A stretch of 64,000 nt of DNA from Multifurca ochricompacta (GCA_022496185.1 WTXG01000182.1:1-64000); one strand, 5' to 3'; positions 42,579 through 54,728 are shown, counted from the stretch's first letter. Notes: generated by a model from the letters alone, not told the origin. Made by a program: numbers and translations.

Positions 42579-45500
42579 TTAACTGTTTCTGGGCGCTTGG
42601 GGATGTTGTAAATGGAACTCCGCAATCAGGTCCGGGGCAAAGATATTCCCGGCTGGTTCCCACGAATTGTCAGAGTCTGGGAAGCCCTTCCACTTGATCA
42701 GGTAATGCAGCTTGCGCCCTCGGCCTCGATAGGCGGAGTTTACAATCTGCTCCACTTCCCATTCTTCTTCTCCATCGACTAACTCCAGTGGGGGTCTTGG
42801 GAAGTTTTCCCCATGAATGGACATTTCCTTATATGATGTTAGAAGCTTGGTGTGGAAGACTGGGTGAATCTTCCATGTGGGGGGGAGATTGAGCTCGTAT
42901 GACACATCTGATAACTTCCTCGTGATTCTGAAGGGTCTGTGATGTTGGGGTGCCAATTTAGCTGTGGGGTGTGATGTGTGGATGTGCTTCCCTTCCAGCC
43001 AAACCTGTTCATTGACTTGATAAGGTGTGAATTTCGAGGGTTTGTCCAATAGGGTCTGTTGCACCTTTAGCAAGTTTTCATTGGCGGATTTCCGGATCTC
43101 ATCCCATTGGTCAAGTTGCTGTGAGGTCATGGGAATGTTCGTAGGTTTATTGGTCCACGTGGTGCATGGCACCCAGCCCATGATAAGGGAAAATGGGGGG
43201 GTCTTTGTTGTGCCGTTAGGCCAGGAGTTGTGTGCAAATTCTGCTGTTGCCAGCCAATCTGCCCAATCGTCCTGTCATCCGTTACACCAGAATTGGAGGT
43301 ATTGCTCCAGCCACTGATTGGTGCGCTCTGACTGTCCATCTGTTTGGGGGTGGTAGGCTGTCGAGATGTTTTGCTTTATGTCCAGGGTTTTGCACAATGC
43401 TCTGGCGAATGTCAAGGTGAAGTGTGGATCTCGGTCAGAGATGACTTTGTTTGGGAGGCCATAATGTCAGTAGATGTGGTCAAGATAAAGTTTGGCTACT
43501 CCTTCAGCTGTGATGGATTCTTTGCATGGTATGAAGAGTGCTGCCTTGGAGTAGTCGTGGTCCATGATGGTCAGAATGGAGTCAAAGCCTCTGGAGTTGG
43601 GTAGTTTGACTATAAAATCCATGGCAATTGTCTGGAATGGCAGAGAAGCAGTAGGAGTGATGGGGAATATTGCCGGTGGGTGCGGGTGCGTATTCACTTT
43701 GTTGGCCTGGCAGTCTGTGCATCCTTTCACATAGTCTTCGACATCCTTTTTCATGTTTGGCCACCAGTAATCGCGTTTGGCAAGAGCGTAAGTGTTGGCG
43801 ATGCCTGGGTGGCCAGCAGAGGGGAGGTCATGGTGAAAATGGATCACCCCCCTCTTAATGTTGTTGCCACCGGTGACAACCAGTCGATCACCATCTTTCC
43901 ACCAGAGGCCGTTAACTTCTTTCAGGTTATGTGCATCAGCCCACGAGTGACATAGTGCTGGGTTCATGTTCTGTGAGACTTGTGCCCACAGATCCATATC
44001 ATGGAGGCTGACTACAGCTGTCTTTGCAAACACCTCTTCTGGGAGGACGGTTACGTTGTTGTTGTCATTTTCCCCTGTGTACATGTCTGGCCTCTGTGAC
44101 AGTGCATCCGCTCATGCATTTTGACTTCCTGCAATGTGCTTTAGGGTGAAGTCATATTCCTCAAGCTCTAGGATTTCTCGTGCTACGCATCAACTGATTT
44201 TGTGGGGTTCTTTCCAGTATAATAGATTGGAATGATCAGTATAGATGACTGTTTTGTGAGGATTTCCTGCGAGATATGGTCGCCAATGTCGCAATGCTTT
44301 GACGATGGCTAAGAGTTCTCAGTCCCAAATGTCGTAATTTCGCTCGGCAGATGAAAAGGTTTCTGAATAATATGCCACTGGGTGAAGTGCTTGTGAACTA
44401 TCTCTTTGATACAGTACTGCTCCATTTGCAAAGTGGGAGGCATCCACTTCCAACTCGAAGGGGTGACTTAGGTCGGGTTGGGTGAGTACTGGCTCTGAGC
44501 CAACTAGGTCTCTGATCTGTTTGAATGCTTGTTGTTGTTCAGCATTCCAATGCCACAGCACATCCTTTTTCAGGAGGTTGTTTAAGGGTTGTGCAATGCC
44601 TGAGAATCCCTTGACGAAATGCCAATAGAAATTACAGAATCCAATAAAGGATCGGACATCCTTGACACAAGTTGGCATCAGCCATTCCTGGATTCCTTGT
44701 ACCTTCACAGGGTCCATACGTACTTGCCCTCCTTCCAGGATAACCCCTAGGTATTCGACGCTTTGCTGCTCAAAGGAACACTTTGCAGGTTTGAGGTATA
44801 GATCATATTCATGTAGTATATTGAGTACCTGATGTACTCATTCTCGATGATGGTCTAAATCATTGGTGGTGGTGACCAGGATGTTGTCCATGTAGATTAC
44901 TACTTCGCCAGTAAGGATGAGATCTTGGAAGATGTGATTCATCATGGATTGGAACGTTGCTGGTGAGTTCGTGAGTCCAAAGAACATGATGTTTGGTTCA
45001 AACAATCCTTGGTTCGTCTTAAATGCCGCTTTGCACTGGTTGCCTTCCTTGATTCTAATGTTGTTGTAACCCCAATGTACATCCATTTTTGAAAAGAGGG
45101 ACTTATCCCTCATGGTGTTGATAAGTTCAGAAATGAGAGGTAGGGGATAGGCATTTTTTACAGTGTACATGTTAATCTTCTGGTAATCCTGGACTGGTTG
45201 TAGCTTGCCGTCCTTCTTCTTGATGAAGAAGAAGGGTGAGGCGTATTGTGACTTGGATGGGCAAATGTATCCCTTAGCCAGGTGCTCTTCCAGGAATTCG
45301 GTGAGTGCCACCTGCTCGGATTGGGATAGTGGATAGATTTTGCAATCTATAGCTGCAGGCATGTTGGGAAGAAGGTTGATGGCATGATCCCAAGGTCGCT
45401 TTGGGGGGAAGCGATGTGACTCCTCCTCAGAGAATACCCTCCAGTGTCGCTGATAAACGCTTGGTACTACATCCTGGTAAGTCTTCTCAGCCTGCCCCTG

Positions 45501-46064
45501 CACTGCCTTCTGGGCGAGTTCTGACGCTTTGGTGACATAACAACAACCAAGGTCATCTTCTTCCTTGGTACAGGTGGCTCTTACTACTGGATGCCTGACC
45601 GCATAATCATAACCCAGTGATGTGATAATGGTTGGGTAGGATTCCTTGTCCATGGTTGCGTTGGCCCAGTTAATTTTTGGTTTGAAAGCAGTGAGCCATG
45701 GATACCCCAAAATAAGATCTTCATCCCCTAGATCCGTGACTAAGAAGCGAATGACCTTCGTTATCTCTCCAACCTGGATGTTTAGGTCCAGGTAGTGGGT
45801 GATTTTTCCAGCACGATTGGCCATTCCATCAATGTTCCAAATGTTCTTTTCCTGGGGAAGCACCAGTCTTCCCAAACCCATCATTTTAATTAGTCGTGGG
45901 TGAATGAAGTTATCAGTGGCTCCAGAGTCCACTAAAATGTCTCGATTGGCCGTCCTCTGTGTAGTTTCAAAATGAACTGGTATTTTTAATGACTTGAATT
46001 GACTAGCATACACAGAGGTGACATGGAGTGCTCGCGCCCAGGCCGATGGGTTTGAGCCTAACAA
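42579..46064 (-). pseudogene. GypA2 pol polyprotein
   Basis: Same domains as GypA1 in a single frame: protease (ILVDSGATDNFI), RT (FFGLTNSPATFQSMMN; the active-site box reads YMDNILV, with Asn for the second Asp), RNase H (LEVDASHFANGA), integrase (HFHHDLPSAGHPGIAN, AMDFIVKLP, GQSERTNQW) and chromodomain (LHYLIKWKGFPDSDNSWEP). Stops near 44838, 44319, 44115, 43467 and 43277 are TGA where GypA1 has Arg. Confidence 0.9.
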
Positions 46065-47572
46065 AAATCCTTCTTTGCAAATGCCTTCTCTACTAAGATG
46101 GCGTGCACTTCCTCACTCTCTTTCATCATGTTAGCCCATATATCCTGAGCTTTCTCTTCCTTTGTCCTTTTGTCCACAGTGGGTGGGTTATTTTGAGTGG
46201 GGCTTTCCATCGTGACAGTTGCTGTGGCAACACGCGCTCCCTTCTTGGGACAATCTTGAGACATGTGTCCTAATGCTCTACAGCGAAAGCATTGCCCTTC
46301 CTTCATTAATGTCTGCCGTTCATCTTCCGTAAGTGCTGCCCGAGCTCAGGCCCAATCTGCAGAGGTGTCCATAGTGTTTGGATCCCTCTGCATATGCTGG
46401 GCAGGTTTTACTCTGAAGGTGGCCTTCCACTGGTCTCGGGTTTTTCCTTTCTTGGTGTCGACTCCAAACCATGTCTGGAAGTCTAGATAGTCCTGTTGCT
46501 GCTGTCAGGCAGCATCGACCCAACCATCCCAGTCATGAGGATGATGGAACTGTATGATATTCTTGACTAGCGGGTTGGGTAGTCCTTGCGAGAAGAGGTC
46601 TAATGTAGCCTCTTCGTCTGTGTCATAGCTGGCTCTATTGGCCAGGCTTCTGAACTTGGCGACGTATGCATCTAGTTCGCCTTTCTCCATCCTAAGGGAC
46701 TTTAATTCCTGGGCTGCCTTCTGCTTGGCCTGCCCATCTGTAAAGGCGTCTTTGAACCTATCAGCAATGGTCTCCCAAAGGCCTTCGCTGGTAGTGCGAT
46801 GTCCGCTTTCAACCTGCTCGTTCAGCCATTCCAACTGCTCCATGGTCCAGTCATCTACAGCATCCCCTCGAATTAAGGAGAGAAACAGATTGGCACATTG
46901 GAATGGGTTGACAATCTGTGGGACATTGTGATTGAAGTTCTTAAAGGTCATGAACTCCAACATAAACTTTTTGCTCTGCGAGCGGTCCCCTGTAAATGTT
47001 TGGGGTAACACTCCTGACAGTCATCCTGACGGAGGGGGAATGTTGGGTGGTGCCACTGCAGGGGCTGGTGGGGCAGGATCTGGGAGTTGGGCAGCAATGG
47101 TAGACATGGTTTGGTGGGATGGGGTGATCGTTCGTGTGGATTGTATCGATATCTGTGGAGTTGTCAAAGCAGGGGCTCTGATCGTGACAACTGCTGGTGC
47201 AACCAGAGACATAGACGCTGCTAATGCTGGTGCTTCTTCTTTGCTGGGTTCTTCTACGTACTCCTCTGGTTCGGAGTCCGTGACAATGGCCGGAGGGTTT
47301 TCTCACCATGGGCCTAGTCCAAATTCAGGTGGGGCAGGTCCAGTAGTGACCCAAGAGTGTCGGCTATCTGAATATTGGATGCAGTACCAAACTCTTTTCT
47401 CGTCGTCGTATTCTACCAGTTGGTATCTTCCGTCATGATAGATGTAGTATCCAAACTCGGTTTCAAAGTCTTTCCAGGCGGCAGAGCCAAGTACTTGCTG
47501 TGAAAGATTATTCTTGTCTCTGTGTTCGATGAGTTCTTCTTGGAAGAGGGTCTGACTGTGGCTGGAAGCCAC
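46058..47572 (-). pseudogene. GypA2 gag
   Basis: A single frame beginning at GTG (47570-47572), where GypA1 has ATG. It has the N-terminal WKDFETEFGYYIYHD block, capsid region, and knuckle CFRCRALGHMSQDC. TGA stops near 47303, 47021, 46505 and 46347 correspond to Arg codons of GypA1. The C-terminus overlaps pol at GGATTTTTG, as in GypA1. Confidence 0.88.
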
Positions 47573-47578
47573 TGTGAG

Positions 47579-47589
47579 AGACTTGACTT
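47579..47589 (-). other. GypA2 primer-binding site (variant)
   Basis: Minus-strand AAGTCAAGTCT. It differs from GypA1 at one base but still pairs perfectly with AGACTTGACTT at 47815-47825 in its own 5' LTR. Confidence 0.65.
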
Positions 47590-47591
47590 GA

Positions 47592-48180
47592 TGTTATGTC
47601 CAGTGCAGGACGTTCTGCACAACTTGTGCAACAGCATTGGTCAGGGGTTTCAGGTAAGAAGCCAATAAGACTTCTTGGAGTTCAAGTGGATGAGTCAAAG
47701 TCAAAGGGGCTGCTCCCTATGACAATGTTAAGTGGAAAAGTGCCCGAAGCACTGAGACAGATGGGTCAGAGGTTTCAAAGGGAAGTCCAGAAGACGAACA
47801 CCGATGTATTCAATAAGTCAAGTCTGAGGTCTACAGGGTAGCTACAGTGGACTTATATACATAATTCAGCGGGCGTCTACGAGATAAGAGTACGGAGTCA
47901 AGTGGGCCCGAATATCCGAAAGCGAAGGGCATAAAGCCTGGCTTCTGATAGGGAACTAAGTAAGTGTCCGATCGTATGATAAGAAGATAAGAAGATAATG
48001 AAGAGCAAGCATAGACAAATAGTATGTACACAAGTCCAAACAACAGTCATGGGGATGGGAGCAATGCATGTGAGGGATCCCAGGAAGGAGACGTAATAAG
48101 GAAGTGTAATGTTGGTGGGTGAGTGGGGTCTCTGTTGGGGAGGGTAAAGAAAATAGGACTGCTGGGCCCTGGTCATAACA
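47592..48180 (-). repeat. GypA2 5' LTR
   Basis: 589 bp, TGTTATGTCC to GGTCATAACA. The TATA begins at 47859 on the minus strand, 34 nt before the predicted start at 47825. Confidence 0.9.
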
Positions 48181-48185
48181 GCTTG

Positions 48186-48406
48186 GATGGCTGTGACAAC
48201 ATGGGTGTGTGCCTCAGCCTCTATGGCTGCACAGTAGGCTGTGGGATCATCTTGGTTGGAAGATGAGAAGGCCATAAGGAGCTGTTGCAGCATCATTATG
48301 ATGTGTTGTAGTGGTGTGGCAGGTGTGGGGATCCCACGGGCTAGGGAGACAGAGTCTGTGTACTCACCTTCATGACAGTCAAGAAGGGAATGTAAGTTAG
48401 GGGAGC
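48186..48406 (-). pseudogene. LINE1 ORF1 fragment
   Basis: Open on the minus strand (EYTDSVSLARGIPTPATPL, MMLQQLLMAFSSSNQDDP). It joins in frame to 39783 across GypA2 and to 49615 across the next solo LTR. Confidence 0.75.
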
Positions 48407-49609
48407 TGTTATGCCTGGTGCAGGACGTTCCACATGACTTGTGTGACAGCACGGTTCATGGGTTCAGATAAGAGACCAATAAGGCCTCTTGGAGTTACAA
48501 GTGGGATGAGTCAGAGTCAAAGAGGCTGTACTCTAAGACAATGTTAAGCAGAAAAGTGCCAGAAGCACTGAGATGAATGAGTCAAGGATTCAAAGGGGAG
48601 TGTCCAGAAGACAAGCACTGATGTATTCAATAAGTCAAGTCTGAGGTCTACAACGTAGCTACAGCAGACTTATATACGTAATTCAGTGGGCATCTGTTAC
48701 GCTCAGAGGGGCATACGCAGTTGAGTGTGGGCGGCTAGGTCACAGAGACAAGGTCAGGATGATCTTGGGTTGATGCGGAAGACAATAAGTCCGACACAGG
48801 GTCTACCGCTGTCACAGGCTCAGTGTACAAGTCACAGAGGACGAGTACCAAAGGGACGAGTTCAGGTGGTGAGATGCAAGGAAGGAAGTAAAGGTCCACA
48901 AGGCTCCTGATTGACACAAAAGCTCAAGATGGGGAACCATCTGAGTGAGACTAGCTAGGGTATATATACATGCTGGACTAGCTTAGTCATCAGGGTTCTT
49001 ATCTATCTATCTAAGTGCTTGTGGTTCTGGACGTGTGACTATGGAACCTTCCATCAGAACCAGTGCCACCATCTTCCCACGTCAACTAAGGTTCAGGGTC
49101 CTTCTGTACACGAGGCATCAAACCTTACTGTCATGTGATCTGCTTCTGTACCTCATGCTGTATCTGTCTTCTGGACTTCGGTGTGGGACATCATGACTAA
49201 GCCAGCGATGTCCTTGCAGACCCTGCGCGGCTACTGTCACTGCTTGTGTGTCTCCCACGTCTTGCCATCTGTCGGGTATGCTGGGTAGGTCGTAACAGCA
49301 TCTATGAGATAAGGATACGGAGTCAAGTGGGCCCAAATATACAAAAGTGGAGGGCATAAAGCCTGGCTTCTGATAGGGTATTAAGTAAGTGTCTGGTCAT
49401 AGAGATAAGAAGATAAGGGATAACAAGATAAAGGTCAAACATGGGCAAACAGCGAGTCAACAAGTACAAAGGGGGTCATGGGGATGGAAGCAAAGCACAG
49501 GATGGGTCCCAGGACAGAGATGTGATCAGAAAATGTAGAGTGGGCAGTAAAGAAGGGTTGTCATTGGGAAGACTGAAGAAAATGGGGTTAGACAGCAGGG
49601 ATTGTAACA
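48407..49609 (-). repeat. GypA-type solo LTR split by a second solo LTR
   Basis: TGTTATGCCT to ATTGTAACA with a perfect GGAGC duplication (48402-48406, 49610-49614). The net LTR is about 595 bp. Its start-site 11-mer at 48632-48642 is the GypA2 variant. The insert is at 48695-49297. Confidence 0.88.
48695..49297 (-). repeat. Solo LTR of the gag-only family
   Basis: 603 bp, TGTTACGCTC to GGTCGTAACA, inverted relative to 7877-8480, with a perfect GCATC duplication (48690-48694, 49298-49302). It shows that the gag-only family has moved more than once. Confidence 0.9.
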
Positions 49610-49614
49610 GGAGC

Positions 49615-49690
49615 GCAGTGCTCCCCAGGTTAATGATGCAAGGAGACCTTGGATCAATCTGCCCCATGCAGGGGGCTCCAACCCAATGGC
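49615..49690 (-). pseudogene. LINE1 ORF1 fragment
   Basis: 76 bp coding a stretch ending LIQGLLASLTWGALRS, in frame with the pieces on both sides. Confidence 0.65.
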
Positions 49691-51140
49691 TAGTGATTGT
49701 CAAGGGGTTTCATACCCGCACGGGTAAGTGCCACAGGTTTTGCCAGGTACAGGTATGGGTATACAGCTCCCAACCCATGGAAACCCATACCCATGTGGCA
49801 GGTTTGGCAGGTATAGGCGCCAATTATGCATTGATAAGATCAGTAGAATTTCCAAGATAAAACACATCTGCAGTCACACAAATACAAGATCTTGTCTGAT
49901 GTATGCTACAGGGTGGCGTTAAATATGTTCTAGTATTATCCTACAAAATATCAAAGCAGATTAATGGTGCAATGTAAAATAAAACCCTTATCAGTGATCC
50001 ACTTTCTTGAAAACCATGATACATCTGTTTTATTAACATGTGACCAATTCTGCTGGTCTGGCACTATCTAAAATACACTCTAGACTAATATAGACTATTC
50101 TATAATTTAATTATCAAATTACTTTATTGAAACAAGGCCCACATGTGTCTACAAGCTGCATGGGGCAGCAACTACATTGCATTGCATGGTGGTCTGACCT
50201 CCTTCCTATTAAGGAAGGTTGACTTAAATGTGCAGAAATGTGCATCCAGGGACTAGGACAGTTGTGCTTGTATGAAATGAAACCAGAATAATAAAATAAT
50301 AATGTAAATAAAGGATCCTTTTAATCTTCTGAACATAAACCAACAATTTTTGAGGAATCTTGAGTAGCCATAAATGAATGCATTGTGTCCAAGTGCTTAT
50401 CTCCTTGACTGGGATGGCCTGGGCCATTTACCCAAAATGTGCAGAAATGCAAAGAACAGTTGCACTCGTATAAAATTGAAACCAGAATAATAAAATAAAA
50501 ATGGAATAATAAATTATCTTAATCTTATGAACATAAAATAGGAATCTTTGAGGGATCTTGAGTAGCCATAAATGAACGCATTGTGTCCAAGTGCATATCT
50601 CCTTGACTGGGATCTCCCGGGCCGGATCTCCAAAATGTGCAATGCAAGTAAAGAACTTGCACACATTTCATTTTATGGGTAACCCAGGTATCAAAAAATT
50701 ATCCAGGGGTTACCCCTGCCAATTTCTATGTGTTCATCAATTTTTTTGCATTCTGTGTAATTATCTGACAGGCTTTTCATCAATGTTCTATAACATCCTA
50801 TCTAATCATCACTGTATACTGGATTTTAGTTGTGCTTGTATAAAATTGAAAGCAGAATAATAAAATAAAAATGGAATAATTAATTATCTTAATCTTCTAA
50901 ACATAAAACAAGAGTCATTGAGGGATCTTAAGCAGCCACAAATGAATGTGTTGTGTATCTTCTTGGTCCAGGAAGGCCCAGGCCGGTTATCCGAAATGCA
51001 CAATGCAAGTAAAGAACTTGCACACATTTTCATGGGTGACCCACAGGTAACCTGTGGGTTACCTGTACCTGTAGTGATGGGTACAGGTATGGGTACAGGT
51101 ACCAATGAGGATACCCCAGGGTTACCCCTGCCAATCACTA
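49691..51140. mobile_element. hAT1b, non-autonomous hAT element
   Basis: 1450 bp with termini TAGTGATTGTCAAGGGG and (complement) TAGTGATTGGCAGGGGT, and an 8-bp duplication CCAATGGC / CTGATGGC (6 of 8). It has the same GGGTA/TACCC subterminal arrays as hAT1a. The interior holds partial repeats of the right-end region (three rows beginning GTTGCACTTGTATAAAATTG near 50265, 50460 and 50830). No transposase. Confidence 0.8.
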
Positions 51141-51148
51141 CTGATGGC

Positions 51149-51365
51149 AAGGACCTCTTCCTCACCAGAGTGGTGTATGCCAGCATCAAGCAGTGCAGCA
51201 ATTGTGGTTGCAGCCCTGGAGGGCTGGTCTTCATGGAGAGGGAGGGTGGTGGTGGATTCCTGACGGAAGTCCACAGCCCAGTAGTATAGGGAGTACCCCA
51301 TAAGGGCCTCTGATACTTGTAAAATTGAGTAGTGTCTAGTGTGCTGGAGGGCAGCATGTGCATTG
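51149..51365 (-). pseudogene. LINE1 ORF1 fragment
   Basis: Open frame with NAHAALQHTRHYSILQVSEA and HEDQPSRAATTIAALLDAG. It joins in frame across the Cop1 solo LTR (AGN to AHAAL) and across hAT1b. Confidence 0.75.
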
Positions 51366-51880
51366 TGTCGAACAGGCATGGTGCACAGCATACTGACTGT
51401 AGTTGTTAGCAGGTTAGACTAGACAAAGACAAGTTAACTTCAGAGGTAGAAGAAACTCTATTATACTATACTACTGACCTAGACAAAGACAAGTTACTAT
51501 AAGAGCATTAGTCTCAAGGTATGATAGTAAGTAAGAGAGGGACTTACACTTCAGAGGTAGAAGAAACTCTGAAGTGTAAGAGACAAAACAGACACCCTTA
51601 TATACAATTCCAAGGGATGGTCTGTGCACTGGGAATAAGTCCACAAGTGCCAGACAAAGTCCAAACAGTAAACAAGAGGGAATAAGGCCATTGGCCAGTA
51701 AGGTATCACATGCTTGTGCATCATTACTAAGGTACATCAGTCAGCTACTGTGGAATGTGAGAAAGAAAGTAATAAAGATATAGTAAAAGTCCAAAACTCC
51801 GGAATCTAATCTAATCCACAAAGTAGCTAATCTAATCACCTGATGCCTGAAGCATCACCAAACACATCCTGTGTTCAACA
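51366..51880 (-). repeat. Cop1 solo LTR
   Basis: 515 bp, TGTCGAACAG to TGTTCAACA, with a perfect CATTG duplication (51361-51365, 51881-51885). Internal repeat pairs: CTAGACAAAGACAAGTTA at 51419 and 51479, and ACTTCAGAGGTAGAAG... at 51437 and 51548. Confidence 0.9.
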
Positions 51881-51885
51881 CATTG

Positions 51886-52178
51886 CCTGCAGTCTCCTCC
51901 ATAACCAAGCCTAAGGCAGGGTCAGCAAGGCCAAGGGTGTCATAAATCATGGGCTGAGTAATGGTATCAGCCACATTGACCTGGTGCTGGTTGGGTGGCA
52001 TATCAAGGGGGTTCAGCACCCCATGGTTGAGGGAAGGGCCCCCTGCATGGGGAGGGGGCTTGTAGGCAGGAGCAGGTGTTGCCTGAGGGGTCACCCCAGG
52101 GGAGGGATTCAGTTCAGTTGATGGCCTGGAGGGTCCCAGGGACACTGACAGCATGTTGGAGGCATTGCCCCCTGACAT
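51886..52178 (-). pseudogene. LINE1 ORF1 start
   Basis: Met at 52178 (MSGGNASNMLSVSLGPSRPS) opens a Pro-rich N-terminus that continues through the downstream pieces. It is the first Met in a frame open across several insertion points, so I take it as the ORF1 start. Confidence 0.65.
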
Positions 52179-52227
52179 AGTGATGAAGGTACTTATGCAT
52201 GGAACATGTGCGCAGTGAGTGGACTAG

Positions 52228-52817
52228 TGTTACAATCCCTGCTGAGCAACCCTGTTTTCTTCACTCTTCCCAATGATGACCCCTCTTTACCACCCACCCT
52301 ACATTTCATGATCACATCTCCGTCCTGGGACCCATCACGTGCTCTCCTCCCATCCCCGTGACCTCCTTTGTACTTGTTGACTCACTGTTTGCCATGTTTG
52401 ACCCTTATCTTGTTATCTCGTATCTCTTTATCTTTACGACCGGACACTTACTTAATTCCCTATCAGAAGCTAGGCTCTACGCCCTCCGCTTTCATATATT
52501 TGGGCCCACATGACTCCGATATCTTATCTTTAGATGCTCATTCGATTACATATATAAGTCCGCTGTAACTACATTGTAGACCTCAGACTCGACTTATTGA
52601 ATACATCAGTGCTTGTCTTCTGGACATCCCCTTTGATCTCCAACTCAGTGTCTCAAGTGCTTCTGGCGCTTTTCCATTCAACATCGTCTTAGGGAAGTGC
52701 CCCTTTGACTTTGACTCATCCCACTTAAACTCCAAGAGACCTTATTGGTTTCTTATCTGAACCTACGAATCGCACTGTCACACAAGTCGTGTGGAACGTC
52801 CCACACCAGGCGTAACA
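52228..52817 (+). repeat. GypA-type solo LTR
   Basis: 590 bp, TGTTACAATC to GCGTAACA, with a perfect ACTAG duplication (52223-52227, 52818-52822). It lies in the 5' untranslated part of LINE1. Confidence 0.88.
52551..52595 (+). promoter_or_regulatory. Solo LTR TATA box and predicted start
   Basis: TATATAAG at 52551 and AGACTCGACTT at 52585, 34 nt apart. A solo LTR could still drive transcription to the right, towards the ankyrin gene remnant. Confidence 0.5.
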
Positions 52818-52822
52818 ACTAG

Positions 52823-52919
52823 GAAGACTGGTATTCACAACTATGCTAGACTAAAAACACACCAGAGTGAGCAGGGCTCAAGCTTGATGGTGGTGGTTCA
52901 AGACAAAGAAGGATGCTTG
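52823..52919 (-). other. LINE1 5' end
   Basis: Non-coding start of LINE1 between the solo LTR and the right target duplication. Confidence 0.6.
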
Positions 52920-52934
52920 TAAGCTATTAAACTT
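52920..52934. repeat. LINE1 target-site duplication, right copy
   Basis: TAAGCTATTAAACTT, identical to 15993-16007. Confidence 0.85.
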
Positions 52935-53430
52935 ATCTCATTAGCAATGATCAGATGCCTGATTTTGGATGTATTAGGATCATATTACTATCTGATCTCA
53001 TCATAGTCACCCAGCACCTCTGCTCAATCTATTCTGGTATTTTGGCTCAACATTTGGTCTAAACAATATCTTAGGATTAAGTCAAGTAATATCACATACA
53101 AGGAGTCAGGAGATAAGAGATAAAGTGGTCAGTAGGAGATTGGACTACAGTACAGTTAGCACTAGAGAGTCTAGTAGTATAGATTGCCTGACCTTACCTT
53201 TCCCAGGAGGTCTGAGTCAGTTGCCCTTTTTGACCTTGCACTCATGCCTGAGACTTACCATCGAGCCATCACCTCACCATCACCACTGTGCCAATCTTTT
53301 CCTTCCCTTCAGCTTACTTCAAAACACCACAGCGACTTCACTTGTCTCTTCTAAGCCCATCTCATCTTCTCATGTTCAGGCAATTCACTGGCACTGTCAA
53401 CCCCCGAAGCACCTCAAGGGCTCTTAACCC
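52935..53430. other. Sequence between LINE1 and hAT2
   Basis: No transposon ends found. The last part is pyrimidine-rich and could be the 5' leader of the ankyrin gene that resumes at 54737. A short frame from the ATG near 53371 enters the hAT2 site but does not stay in frame with the ankyrin segment. Confidence 0.4.
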
Positions 53431-54728
53431 TAGGGCTGTGTGCCATCCGTTTGATGGTGATGGCCATCTATTTGATGGTGAAGGACAGGTACGGCTGACC
53501 CATACACTTTCTGTTTTTGGTACTCACTGGATCGCTGATGGTATGGTATGGGTACGGTATGGCTGTTTTACAGTATATGGTAGTAGATGGTATTACTAGA
53601 GAAAATAAAGTTGACCAGGGTAGCATGAGCAAGAAGCTTAGAGTGATAAAACAATGAATGGGTGTATTCTTATGGCTATTCTACACCTTTTTATGTAGTT
53701 TATGAGTACAATACCCAACAATCTACTTTACCAGCCATAATCTGAAACTCATAGAGGGACTTCAAGCATTGCATTTGCTTCTGTGAGTGTGATTGGTGTA
53801 AACAGGGCATACTGGAACATGAACTCCCTCAATAAATGTAATTGTAGGTACATTATCACAAAAGAGACATCAGAGAAACAATACCAAAACATGCCCCAAA
53901 AAGGGGCATCCCGAAAACTATATTTGGGCTTGCACAAGGCAACTCCTGAAGCCAAGTGTGGTAAATGCAAGCATACCTCCAACTGGACTCTGGCAGACCA
54001 AAATTCAATTACAATAAGGCAAAAATCAAATATATAGACTAATAGACAGCTCAACAACCCAGTGCAGTATCAGCTTGCGTGTGTGCAAGATGCAACTGCT
54101 TCTTGTCAGGCAATGGAGGGAGATCGTGCCCCATCCACTAATCTAATCTACTCCATAATCCATAATATGCTGTTGAGATGGGCCAGTTGCAACTGGGACC
54201 AGAGACTGGACAGCCAGGCTCCTGGGAAGACTCGATCTTATGATTATGATAAGATAATCTAGAGTGCGTCGGATAATTGATTCAGAGACATTGCACACAT
54301 AACACATTCCTTCTGTCTTGTCACATTTAAATAACTATATTTATTCTACTTATTGTCATGCTCCTCTGAGCAGTATCAAAGGTCACTATTCTGTACATGT
54401 TCACTTCAGTTTTGACCACATAAACTGAAGTGAGTATTAGTTAGTTTATCTTATCTCTTATCTTTACCATATTAGCTAATGCTTATCTACTATCTAAATA
54501 GGTAAAGATACTATAGTAGGGGAGTTTTGGTGGCTTAATGACAAGATTAAAGCCCTGCTGTCCATGCCATCTAATGCCGTCTACAGCTGTTTTTTGACAG
54601 GTTCAGATGGCATTTTCCATACCCGTAACCATCTGTCTTGATGATTGACTTGAGCTGGCACAGTATGGGTATGGCACTGTACTATGGCACTGTCATACCA
54701 TAAGCTACAGGTACGGCGTGCAGCCCTA
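53431..54728. mobile_element. hAT2, non-autonomous hAT element
   Basis: 1298 bp with termini TAGGGCTGTGTGCC and (complement) TAGGGCTGCACGCC, and a perfect 8-bp duplication CTTAACCC (53423-53430, 54729-54736). The subterminal arrays are built on ATGGGTA/GTACGG. No transposase frame; a short frame with CGKCKHTSNW (53783-54037) could be a remnant zinc finger but cannot be assigned. Confidence 0.85.

Larger units (their letters stand above)
39784..48180 (-). mobile_element. GypA2, full-length Ty3/gypsy chromovirus with accessory ORF
   Basis: 8397 bp including a nested solo LTR-D. LTRs of 588 and 589 bp, and a perfect GCTTG target duplication (39779-39783, 48181-48185). Same gene order as GypA1. 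gag and pol keep single frames and are broken mainly by TGA codons. Confidence 0.92.
16006..52919 (-). mobile_element. LINE1, Tad-like non-LTR retrotransposon with nine nested insertions
   Basis: The 3' poly(A) (poly-T at 16006-16027) and the 5' end near 52919 are flanked by the same 15-bp target duplication. Nine insertions total about 29.1 kb, leaving about 7.8 kb of LINE. The order on the minus strand is ORF1 with zinc knuckles, then endonuclease, RT, RNase H and a terminal CCHC motif. Reading frames continue across the insertion points I checked. It shows that the whole 36.9-kb block grew inside one LINE copy. Confidence 0.85.
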
